Below are positions 25,260 through 35,710 of a stretch of 64,000 bases of DNA, one piece after another. Origin of the DNA: Epiperipatus broadwayi (Eukaryota > Onychophora > Udeonychophora > Euonychophora > Peripatidae); the NCBI GenBank assembly GCA_028023455.1, contig JAQFVV010012495.1:1955711-2019710 (forward strand), in the 5' to 3' direction. Position numbers and translations under genes: made by a program. Below the pieces are notes generated by a model. That model saw only the letters and a list, made by a program, of their open reading frames with translations. It did not search any database and was not told the DNA's origin. Position 1 is the stretch's first letter, and each line of letters starts with the position of its first letter.

Positions 25260-25740
25260 CTAATAAAGTAAAAGATAACCAATAAATTATTATTATTGAT
25301 TTCAGTTAAGTTTTATTAAAAGCATTTTATGTAGATATTTATTATTTAATTTGTAAAATCACCAGCAATATATTATGGCCTATCAGGATAAGATATAACA
25401 TAATTTAAATAAATATAATTACTAATATTAATCTTAAAATAAAGCAATATAAATAGAATCTTTAATCATTTTTTAAGATATTAAAATTATCAGTTTAACA
25501 CATTATAACAACATAATATTTGTCTCATCTATTTCTAGTGCACTGGACAAGAGACTTTAAATGCAGTAACATTTCAACAAATACTTAATCCTTGTTCAAT
25601 ATAAATACTGCACAATCCAATATAAAAGTTTTTAGGCAAGATAGTACTTTTTTATACGTACGCCGTAATAACTTATCATATTATAAACTAAATATATCAT
25701 ATAAGTTAACACAAATTACAAAATAAATATAATTGCTTAC

Positions 25741-25864
25741 CTTAATCTATAAATTTTATAAACAAAAATTCCAATAATTGCCAATATGAGAATACCAACG
25801 AGAGAACTAACAGAAATGCATGACACCAAACGATTTGGGCATCCATTGTCTTTAACTTTGTGCT
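25741..25864 (-). CDS. PY-motif membrane protein, transmembrane exon (1 of 3 seen)
   Basis: A 124-bp exon after ttcag, ending at ttaag|gtaagc. The phase-1 start and two-base overhang join exactly to the next exon. The translation runs HKVKDNGCPNRLVSCIS, then a hydrophobic helix (LVGILILAIIGIFVY), then KIYRLR. Two cysteines just outside the membrane suggest an extracellular disulfide-bearing domain upstream; a phase-1 entry is common for LDLa, EGF and similar modules. The positive-inside rule gives type I orientation. No signal peptide or ectodomain exon was found up to 64000, so the 5' part is unseen or beyond the window. Confidence 0.75.
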
Positions 25865-25999
25865 CTGAAATTATATATATATAAATTAATAATATAACGT
25901 TTTTAAATATATAAAATTAAATGGCATGAAATTTCTATAAAGGTTAGTTTTCTTCCAATATATATTAAAATCATAATGGAAATTGTTGTATATATATAT

Positions 26000-26148
26000 T
26001 GTAACGTTTTCCGTTTTGCTAGGCCTCTACACGCAAATATAAACTGCGCATGAGTTGATCAAGCTATGTCAAAAAAGAAGAAAGTTGTATTTCTATTCTA
26101 AAAACACAGCTATTTTTCCTGATCAACTTCAGCCTATTAATTGTTACA
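26000..26148. repeat. Short LTR-like block TGTAAC...GTTACA
   Basis: A 149-bp block starting tgtaacg and ending ttgttaca, the inverted termini typical of LTRs. The flanks tatat and aattg do not match, so no target duplication. It may be part of the element at 26185-27060 or chance. Confidence 0.3.
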
Positions 26149-26184
26149 AATTGTGCTATTGACAAAATCAACTTTTAATTTTAT

Positions 26185-27060
26185 TTACTATGGGCGCCAG
26201 AATTCCTAAGAATCTGCTGAAATATGTCGCCAGCACCTCTCGCAAGTTGTAAAACAAAAAAAAAATAAAAAGATTTTTATTATTTTTTTTTTTTAAGGGG
26301 CGGTAATTCTACCGTAATGAGAATTAATGATTTTTACGATTATTAGTCCTGGGCGTATTGAAACATATTGGCAAAGATAACTTACGTTTAAATCTTATTA
26401 CACTAAAAATAAATTTAATAATAAAAAATAATAACTATTATTAATAATGCACAAATGAGAATTGATATTAGAAATATTTTTAATTTTGACAAACTAAAAT
26501 ACTTCATGTTAAGTAGCTAATTAATACCTTGGAGAGAACACATTTAATTCAGGTGGGAAATATCCAGAAAATATAAATATCAGTTAAAATAAACAAAAAG
26601 TTCTTGGTTAAATAAGAGTCTCTCATATAGAAAAATTAAAGTCACTATCGGGATTCTTTTATACGTATATTTTTACGAGTAGTTTTAAATAGTTAACTTT
26701 GTCACAATCAGGATAATTATTCTTACCGGTAAGTTTCATGAATTCAGTAGTAGATAACTATGCATAGTTTTTTGGTTATAATGAGTTCGGCCTTTTGGTT
26801 ATTGCTTGATCTTGTGGTCCATTTCCCCAGTCGGTCACGAAGGCTTTTCCTGGTGTACATCATTAGGTCCGATGTCTTCAGAAGCTCCGGTTCACTGCGA
26901 CATGCCGAATTCCTTCAGCGAAGAGCGATCTTGGATATATTAATGTTATCCAAGACCAACTAGAGAAACAAAACGAACAAGACGTTCCTTCAACCGGATC
27001 CCTCCTTTTTATATCCAGTTTTCAGGACTTCTGCACATGCTAGTACCATGCCTTTTTAAT
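26185..27060 (-). mobile_element. LTR-retrotransposon-like 5' remnant
   Basis: On the minus strand a TATA box (tataaaaag, 27013-27005) heads a GC-richer block (26760-27010) unlike its surroundings. About 800 bp downstream lies tggcgccca (26199-26191), which looks like the start of a lysine-type primer-binding site. That order fits R-U5 then PBS of a Gypsy-like element. No gag or pol is present. Confidence 0.3.
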
Positions 27061-27365
27061 CTTATCCAGTCTTTATAAATTTTATGTAATAAAGTCTTTA
27101 TTTTCTTCAAGTTTTCGGCCATCTTTAATTAATTTGAGTATTTCTACTTTCAGCTTATCTTTTTTTACTTGCTTTTGGAATTCTTTTGTTCTCTCCAATT
27201 ACTTTTATTACTAATCACATAAAAAAAAAAGAAGAAGAAGAATTCAACCCTCATTGTACGTTTTTTTAAAAAAAAAAAAATTACTCAACAAAATTTTAAA
27301 TCCACTTTTATCTTTTAGTTTTTTACCCAATGCCAATATATTTGTAACGTATATAAATAAACATT

Positions 27366-27369
<4 letters not shown>

Positions 27370-27396
<27 letters not shown>
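27370..27396. repeat. (TA)n microsatellite
   Basis: Alternating TA at the edge of the Penelope palindrome. Confidence 0.9.
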
Positions 27397-27551
27397 TAAT
27401 AATTCAAACAAATATATTTAATACAGTATTCAAAATTAAATAATATATTCTTTACTAGAAGTACTTTCAATTGTTTCACTGACAATCTTTTTCAACTGTT
27501 AATACAAACGTACAAAAAATAAAAACTTGTATTACCCATCATTCAATCTAT

Positions 27552-28112
27552 TCAAATTTCCCACAATTCTGTTGTCTTTATATTTGCCGATTGTTTATTC
27601 ATCAAACCACCTCTATTCCTAGATATCATCATTGCCTCTTTAATTTTACGTTTTTCACTACACCTTTCAATTTGAATAATTTTTATATCTCTATTATTAA
27701 ATTTAAAACCATAATTACATGTTTTATTATGATCAAATATAATTGATGGAGTATTCATATTTACTGCAGATATATTTTCTTTCTGTACACGTTTATATAA
27801 TGTCTTATGATCATTATATCGTTTTTGTAATGTACATTTGGATTCCCCTATATATTTTATTCCACAACCACATTCCAACATATATATAACAGAACTTAAT
27901 TCAAACTTAGAAATCTTGGCTTTGGAGTTATTTATCATATCATTTATATTATTTGAAGAGAAAAAAGAAATTCTACACAAACCACTAAAAAGTTTATAAA
28001 TTAATTTAGCTTGTTGATTAGATATAAAAGGAATAGAAATCCATTTATCACTTTTTAATTTACTTAATATTTTCTTATTATTACTCTTATTTTGATTATA
28101 TTTTGTAATTGT
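27552..28112 (-). pseudogene. Penelope GIY-YIG endonuclease, left arm (open frame)
   Basis: An open frame from the palindrome centre to the stop at 27552. From the internal Met at 27980, positions are: VIY 31-33, KYIGES 42-47 (the GIY and YIG elements), R54, H58, E115 in KIKEAMM, and N128 in GGLMN, which are the spaced residues of the nuclease. A Cys pair (CGCG, 37-39) precedes YIG, as in Penelope elements. The reverse transcriptase part is missing because the palindrome cuts it off, so this is a 5'-truncated copy that cannot move by itself. Confidence 0.8.
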
Positions 28113-28127
28113 ATTATATAATACAAT

Positions 28128-28688
28128 TACAAAATATAATCAAAATAAGAGTAATAATAAGAAAATATTAAGTAAATTAAAAAGTGATAAATGGATTTCT
28201 ATTCCTTTTATATCTAATCAACAAGCTAAATTAATTTATAAACTTTTTAGTGGTTTGTGTAGAATTTTTTTTTTTTTTTTCTCTTCAAATAATATAAATG
28301 ATATGATAAATAACTCCAAAGCCAAGATTTCTAAGTTTGAATTAAGTTCTGTTATATATATGTTGGAATGTGGTTGTGGAATAAAATATATAGGGGAATC
28401 CAAATGTACATTACAAAACGATATAATGATCATAAGACATTATATAAACGTGTACAGAAAGAAAATATATCTTCAGTAAATATGAATACTCCATCAATTA
28501 TATTTGATCATAATAAAACATGTAATTATGGTTTTAAATTTAATAATAGAGATATAAAAATTATTCAAATTGAAAGGTGTAGTGAAAAACGTAAAATTAA
28601 AGAGGCAATGATGATATCTAGGAATAGAGGTGGTTTGATGAATAAACAATCGGCAAATATAAAGACAACAGAATTGTGGGAAATTTGA
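28128..28688 (+). pseudogene. Penelope GIY-YIG endonuclease, right arm (frameshifted)
   Basis: Mirror copy of the left arm. One A is missing in the run after ctgtacattacaaaa near 28417, which shifts the frame between KCTLQ and RYNDHK. The T run at 28266-28280 is also longer than in the left arm. The downstream half (to KTTELWEI, stop at 28688) is otherwise the same. Confidence 0.8.
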
Positions 28689-28847
28689 ATAGATTGAATG
28701 ATGGGTAATACAAGTTTTTATTTTTTGTACGTTTGTATTAACAGTTGAAAAAGATTGTCAGTGAAACAATTGAAAGTACTTCTGGTAAAGAATATATTAT
28801 TTAATTTTGAATACTGTATTAAATATATTTGTTTGAATTATTATTAT

Positions 28848-28881
28848 ATAATTTAAAAATACAGACATTTAATGGTTGTAG

Positions 28882-28926
<45 letters not shown>

Positions 28927-29640
28927 TAGTAGTTTATTAACAACCAGGATATTTTACACAATATTATACATATATAAATATTGAAGTTGTAATGAAAGTT
29001 TTCATGAAAATTAAAACAGACAATCATAGTTTAATACATTATAAAATAAAAAGTAATTATTAACAACAAAAAAACATAGTAAAAACAAAAAAGCCATTAA
29101 TTATTAGTTCATTATTCTCTTTAACAACTTATCAAAACCCAATGCAAACATGATTATACAATACTAAAATATAAGAGCAGAACATAAGTCTTTAACAGCA
29201 AGATCATAATGATTAGAGAATAGAAGTGTACATGATAGTATATCAGTGCAAGCATACCCACGTATCAATAATTTTATACATATATTCAGAACAACAATTG
29301 TATTCAATAATAATAATAACAACAACAACAATAATAATAATAATGTTCATGATGATGATAAAAAGTCAGGCAAGTATATCATGTTCACATTGTACAAAAA
29401 ATAATAAAAGCGGGTTGCATAGGGTTAAAACAATAATGAATAAAAGTGGAAATATAACTAATTAAATAAAAACACCGATAATCATTTTTATAAATCTACA
29501 AGTTAACAAGCGCTCTTAGTTTTAAAAATATATATTTCTCATACTTATATTTTTTTATTTATATAAAAGAGATAATAATAAATAGTTTGATAGAAATTTT
29601 GAATTATCAATATTAAGATTAAATTTAAAGTTTGTTCGTT
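28848..29640. other. Gene-free stretch with (TA)n
   Basis: (TA)n at 28888-28924 and a short (AAT/AAC)n run near 29305-29345. No gene seen. Confidence 0.6.
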
Positions 29641-32169
29641 CAATATAAGAGGCTTAAACGCTATAGAAAAAATATATCAATTAAAAAAATGGCATGAAAT
29701 AATATAGCCACATGTATTAGGCATACACGAAACAAAAATATATAATTAATTTACAACTAACCCAGCACAGTACACAAATAATATAGGCTTTACAACTTTT
29801 TCCACAGACACCTTTTCACCATCAGAAGGCACAGAAATAATAATAAATAAAAACAACCTTTTTTCAAGTTTCAAAATACTGTATATGTAAGCAAATATAA
29901 TAACTATAACCTTCCTACAGCTATTAAATGCAATAAATATAATATATGTATATATTCCACCTAACACAAAAATGATTAACACAATTATACAAATTAATAA
30001 CACTAGATTAATTACTTCACCTTATTCAACTCTACTACAGGGGGATTTCAATATGACATATGATAAATTTAAAAAGGCTACATATGATCTCTTTCTCTTT
30101 ATTCAGTAGAAAGTGTTTTATTCCTGATGGCACTATCTCTTTCAACAATGGCAGATTTACATCATTCATTGATCTAATGTTCAATTCATCTTCACTACAT
30201 CAAATGATCAGTCTCTCATTAATTAATATACCCATGTCAAATCATGCACCACTATTGACTGAATTAAACCTTGAATTTATTGCACAAAAGTATTTTAGCA
30301 CAGGCAAAACTATGAGGATCCTTCTCCCATCACAAACAACAGAATTCCTATATTCTGAAATATATGTACATCTTAATAAAATTACGAAACTAAAAATGGA
30401 TCCTGCACAAGCATGGTTAACATTTATAAACATCATTTTGCACACAATACAGCATGTGCCAAAAATAGCACCTATACCCACAGGACTATATACATTAGTT
30501 GAAAAATTGCATAAAGCAGTCATTAATACAGTAGACAATAAAAATAATAAAGACAAAACTACAGCTCTTAAAAAAGCATATAATTTAGCAAAAAAAAAAA
30601 AAGCAAATTAAAAGAATATATAGCTTTAAAGAAAATAAAATTACATCTCAAAATAAATGCATGTATAGACAAAGCAATGCATTAGATAGTGCCTTAGTCA
30701 GCCACCTAAACATAGAGTACCAACAACAATATGAATTTTTTTTTTTTTTAAATTACAGTCAGGTGAGTGTTTTGACCCAGCCTCTTACTTTCTAGGAAAA
30801 GCAAAAGAAAATATAAAATTTGAAAAAATAGAATTTAAGCAAAAAAAGACAAAATTCCAGATTTCTGCCACCCAAATATGCATGGGATTCTAAGTATAGT
30901 TTTTCACATTTGGAATAATACACTACCCAATATTTAATGGACATAGAAATCTCCTTACAAAACAAGTATACAAAATTCCAAGCTTAAACTCCATCTCAAT
31001 GTCCCCTTTTTAAAAATCAAAAAAAACCCACCTCACTTGAAAATCTACATCCAATTTCAATGAACTCTTTAGGCATAAAAATACTTGAATCTGTAATAAA
31101 AGACAGAATAGATCCATACATCATTCCAACTATATCCAAACATCAATTTGTCAAAAAAGGCTCTTCAGTTAACAGGCAGTATTCATTTATAAAAAAGTCA
31201 AAAACACCGTAGTATTAGATACAAAGTCAGTTTTTGATAATATATTAATAAACAAAGAACTGTTAATAAACTCTGCAATCCACAGAGCCTATGTTTACAT
31301 AATCACTAATTTGTTACTCAACAAGGAAATATACATTACTACAAATGATAAAACAGCTACATCAATATTGCCAAACTGGTCCATACCACAAGAATCTCCA
31401 CTAAGTTCTCTACTATTTGTAATATACATCAATCCACCAATTAAAAAAATTGAAGCCAAAATAAATGGAATATATACCACAGTTGACTCCCAAGTTCCAT
31501 GTATTGCTTACGTGAATGACATTTTTAAAGAGCAAGAAACAGATACTCAAACTTATAAAAATATTAGCAGATTATTCCAACACATATAATCTTAAAGTAA
31601 CTGGAAAATTTACACAGCAAGTACAATTACAGATTATTTCAAAAGAAAACCTAGCCCTTTCTTAGGTTTCCCTTTTCATCTTAGTACCATGGCAATGAGA
31701 ATACAAATTCAAAACAAATTAAAAGAGAAAATTGAGAAATTAATCAATTCAATGAAGAGAGCATACATATCATTATATACAAAATATCACTGTTTAATGT
31801 GTTAAAAATAACTAGAATAACATATTTTCCTATTATAATTTTTTTCAATGGTTTCATTAATAAAATTTACACTCTATGCAGGAAGTTATTATGGGGGAAA
31901 AGCATATAAAAAATTACAATTGTCATAATCTTTCAATGAACTGGGTCTACACAATATTCATTTTTTTTTTGTATAGAAACCTGTAAACACCATAACAAGT
32001 TATATAAAAATATATCCAAAGATATATAATATTTGAAGTAAAGGCATTCTTCATATACCTGGAGCTTAATTGTAAATATAGGGGATTTAAACTCAGATTT
32101 TCAGGCACCCTTTAACCTTCCATACTATCTCATTACCACCAATACAAGGTGCCACACACATATAGAAAA

Positions 32170-32240
32170 AATAAATAATCACCAATAAACATATTTCATG
32201 CTGAATCAGCACTCATCTGTTGGTCCAGATTATCATCTCC
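32170..32240 (-). ncRNA. Hammerhead ribozyme, copy 4 (mutated core)
   Basis: Minus strand: accaa-CAGATGA-gtgctg-att-cagcat-GAAA-tatgttta-ttggt. Stems I and II are well kept, but U4 of the core is A. CAGATGA maps to 32213-32219 and GAAA to 32194-32197. Confidence 0.55.
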
Positions 32241-32917
32241 CACATATATATAATCAGTGCTTAGTTTATATTAAGATATCAAATCTTCATACTTTAATTG
32301 ACAAACTTCAATCTTCTCCAACTTCCAACTCTTCAGCCATCCGTACCATTGAAAACCTGATGATGGAAAACCTATAAGATAGCAAATCTTCATACTTTAA
32401 TGGACAGACTTCAATCCACTCCAACTCTTCAGCCATCCATACCAATAAAAATCTGATGATGGAAAGCCCATAAAATAGCAAATCGTCATACTTTACTGGA
32501 CAGGCTTTAATCTATTCCAAGATTCAACTCTTCAACTATCTATACCATTGAAAATCTGATGATGAAAAGCCCATCAATTGGGCTTTCCATTACCAGATTT
32601 TCAATGGTAAGGATGGCTGAAAGGTTGGAGGTTGGAGTAGATTAATGTCTGTCCATTAAAGTATGAAGATTTGCTATTTTATAGGCTTTCCATCATCAGA
32701 TTTTTATTGGTATGTATGGATGAAGAGTTGGAGTAGATTGAAGTCTGTCCATTAAAGTATAAAGATTTGTTATCTTATAGGCTTTCCATCATCTAGTATT
32801 CAATGGTACAGATGGCTGAAGAGTTGGAAGTTGGAGTAGATCGAAGCCTGTCCATTAAAATATGATGATTTGATATCTTAATATAAACTATGCACTGATT
32901 ATATATATGAGTGGGAG

Positions 32918-32985
32918 ATGATAATCTGGACCAACTGATGAGTGTTGGTTCATCACAAAATATGTATATTGGTGATTATTTATCT
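32918..32985 (+). ncRNA. Hammerhead ribozyme, copy 5 (one core change)
   Basis: Plus strand: accaa-CTGATGA (32935-32941)-gtgttg-gtt-catcac-AAAA (32957-32960)-tatgtata-ttggt. Stem I and the first core strand are perfect. G12 is A, and stem II has one U-U mismatch. Confidence 0.6.
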
Positions 32986-32997
32986 TTTCTACATGTA

Positions 32998-33073
32998 CAT
33001 GACCATGTGTATTGGTGGTATGGGATAGTGTGGAAGATTGAAGGGGCTTGAAAATCTGAGTTCAAATCCCCTC
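32998..33073 (+). promoter_or_regulatory. tRNA-like head with pol III boxes A and B
   Basis: ggtatgggatagtgtgg resembles box A, and gagttcaaatcccc about 35 bases later is close to the box B consensus GGTTCAANNCC. The same module lies inverted at 32081-32150 and, decayed, at 12490-12560. It would be an internal RNA polymerase III promoter for the ribozyme repeat. Confidence 0.55.
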
Positions 33074-33540
33074 TATATCCAAAGATAGCAAATGCAATGA
33101 AAGTTACATGAATAGATACACCACCATCATTCAAAGATTATTAGAAAGCTTTACTGAACCCATTAATAAATAAAAATATACCTTCCATTCAAGCAAATAG
33201 TACTAAATATAAATACTGGGAAACATTTAAATGTGTCTATCCAAACATGCAAAATATAACAAAAATACTATTGTCTATTAACAATAAGCAATTAAATAAA
33301 AGATATAAATATTGGTCATTGGAGTCAAAATATTTTGACTTCCTGATAAAAATAAATCTTGAAGGACTTCCAACATTAAATTTTTTGAAATATAAAAGAT
33401 ACTACCATAACACAGATTACATATTTCCCAATGTCATCAAGAATCAGAAACAATACATTATTTCTTATTCAATTGTCAAGGACTTGAAAACATTTGCAAA
33501 ACTATCTGCAATATCACAATACAAAAAAATACAATGATCA

Positions 33541-35160
33541 AACAATCATTACAAGTATATAAAAAGGTATATTTTCCAACATTATAGCCAGTACTTTTAT
33601 TCTATATGCCCTCTGGTAAACTGGATGTAGTTTTAGTTTAACAACAAATACTAGAAGACATAAAAATACAATAAAAATAAATTAATAAATATTCAATAAA
33701 GAAATAGAAAAATAACAGAAACATAAACATATATTACACATGGTCTCTAATGTGACTTACTTCAAATCTGTGACATGATCTATTGCTCATATGTATGTTT
33801 TTTTTCCTTTGGATTTGTTAAAATTTTATTCTCTAATAATCAATTTTGTTATTTTATTATACATCTTTGTAAGGTTTTTTTTTTCTTCAGTTTATTTGTT
33901 ACAATTTTTTATACATATCCATGTTTAATTTTTTATTTATTTATTAATTTTTAACAATATATTGCTTAATTTATTTTTCCTTTGTAAATATTTAAACTGT
34001 AATCTATTATAATTTATCTTTTTTAATAAAGTTCATTTGAAATGTAATGATAATAGCAACAGTAGCAATAGCAATAGCAGTAGTAGTAGTAGTTGTAAAA
34101 ATCTGATTAATTAATTATTGATATTTTAAAATTAAATAATATGTAAAACAAAATGATGTATTAAATAATATTGTCTAGCAACAATTTAAAAAATTAAAGG
34201 ATCAAAAGAATGCTATTCTTCAGAAAGGTTTAAAAACAATTAATAAACGATTAATGATTATATACTACATGGAAGGCTAAAAAAATGCAATGAGAAATGG
34301 GATTGGTTTTCTCCTTTTCTTCATCAAACGAATTTTTAAAAAACTGGGGCCATTATTAAAACTTTACGTGGATCTCTGTGTGTCTGAGTTAGTTGGATTA
34401 CAAATGGTCTGCTTTTCAATACAAACAAAATCGTTTGGATATTTGAATATAAATAAAACTTACTAACTGTTAATTTTGTATATGTCAATTACAAATTAAA
34501 TTGTGTTTAAAAATTTTTGAATAAAAAAAATACCCACAATAAAAAAAAATTAGCTCTAAGGATCAAAAAATAATTTTTGTTTTAACGATTTATAAATGAA
34601 TCAAGTAATTGACTTCAAAATATAATACTAATAAAAAGAATAATACAAACATAAATTTCATTAATGTAATATATTTTAATTATTGTAACCAGTTGTGTTA
34701 CATAAAACACACTAATATAGTGTATGTGCATATATATAAAGGAAAAGTAGAAATAAACACAGAATAAATTTTTGTAGATATTTTTTTTATATTTCCTAAA
34801 ATAAAATAATAATAAGTAAAGGGTTAAATAACTATGGGTTTAAAGTAAAATTTCATTGTGAAATAAGTATTTTAAAAAGGTCTGATAAATAATATTTGAA
34901 ATTCTGATTTTGAAATTAAAAAAAAAAAGAGCAAGCATAATTTATTTTTTAAAATCTTTTAATTAATACTTGTATAAAATATCATTTTTAATTAATGCTT
35001 GTTTGCATTTCTACTATATAGTTAAAAATCTTTGAAGATTAAAAATTCTAAAGGATTATCACACCTTTGGTCAAATTCCAAAGACTAAAGTAAAAACATA
35101 AAAATCACACTTTGATAAAAATTTCCAGATTGTTTTCAAATGGATTAAAGTTAATTGAAA
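33541..35160. other. Gene-free AT-rich stretch
   Basis: A short (TAG)n/(CAG)n run at 34055-34095. Nothing else recognised. Confidence 0.5.
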
Positions 35161-35710
35161 ACAGCCACTGTGTTTTTGTCACATGACCTAACCAAGGTTA
35201 TAAAAGACTGATAAAAAAATATCAGTTAGTTTGGATTGTAGTTTTTTTGTAAGAGCTGAACAGAACAGCTTAGCTACTAAATTTTTTTGAGTAAGTGGCA
35301 GAAATTAGCTGACCAAAATGAATAGCTGCAGTTTGTTGTTAGCTGTAGCAGAGAGTTGGCAGTCCAGTTACCATAAACTGATATAGCTGAAGGCAAAATA
35401 GTAGACTGTTTTCCTTAGCAGGAGTTTGAAAATTCACATGGAGAAAATGAATCACTTTTTTATGCTGAAATTCATAGCCTGAAATCTATCAAATCAAGAC
35501 AGCTGCTTGCCTGGAACAATCCTAGACAGAAAGAGGCCAACTACAGACCAAGATTTTACATGAATTATGTACTCTTACCTGATGATGATAATTTCCTGGA
35601 ATGACCAAAAAACAGCTTTCCCAATAGACCAGCTGAATAAAGTAGTTATACTTATGCTGCTGTTTATCTATAAGTGCAGTGAACCACAGATAAACATGTC
35701 GCATGTTTAG
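35161..35710 (+). other. GC-richer block with TATA box (LTR-like?)
   Basis: tataaaa at 35199-35205 stands in a block less AT-rich than its flanks (cacatgacctaaccaaggt upstream; agctgaacagaacagctt downstream). It could be a solo LTR or a promoter. No matching copy, target duplication or open frame was found. Confidence 0.2.

Larger units (their letters stand above)
27393..28847. mobile_element. 1.45-kb palindrome of a Penelope-like element
   Basis: Two near-identical arms of about 725 bp in inverted orientation meet at aattgtattatataatacaatt near 28120 (27552 mirrors 28688). Each arm holds the 3' half of a Penelope-type reading frame: linker (KILSKLKSDKWISIPFIS) and GIY-YIG endonuclease, then 3' untranslated DNA. 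The arms differ by a few indels only, so the inverted duplication is young or has been kept similar by gene conversion. Confidence 0.85.
32025..33073. mobile_element. Palindromic hammerhead SINE-like insertion, 14-bp target duplication
   Basis: A 1049-bp insertion into the LINE, flanked by tatatccaaagata at 32011-32024 and 33074-33087. It is an inverted pair centred near 32576. Each arm runs from the centre outward: three units of about 105 bp (tccattaaagtatgaagatt ... ggctttccatcatcagattt), then the hammerhead, then a tRNA-like head with box A (gggatagtgtgg) and box B (gagttcaaatcccc). Left-arm copies read on the minus strand, right-arm copies on the plus strand. Confidence 0.85.
29640..33540 (+). 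pseudogene. Decayed non-LTR retrotransposon (LINE)
   Basis: Blocks in order on the plus strand. Endonuclease start RGLNAIEKIYQLKKWHEI (29650) with GIHETK. Then YVYIPPNTK and LLQGDFN (30040), and NIPMSNHAPLL near 30225, the S-D/N-H end of the endonuclease. Reverse transcriptase: GIKILESVIKDRIDPYI (31075), then IPQESPLSSLLFVIYIN (31386) matching 'G.PQGSPLSPLLF..YIN', and CIAYVNDI (31503) where YADD is expected, so the catalytic Asp pair is already altered. A C-terminal stretch resumes at 33120-33537. Many frameshifts and stops. It is interrupted by the palindromic insertion at 32025-33073. Confidence 0.7.

Noticed and set aside
32345-32580. ctgatgatggaaagcc motifs as extra hammerheads
   Set aside because: CTGATGA and GAAA are nearly adjacent with no room for stem II; the phrase belongs to the unit of about 105 bp.
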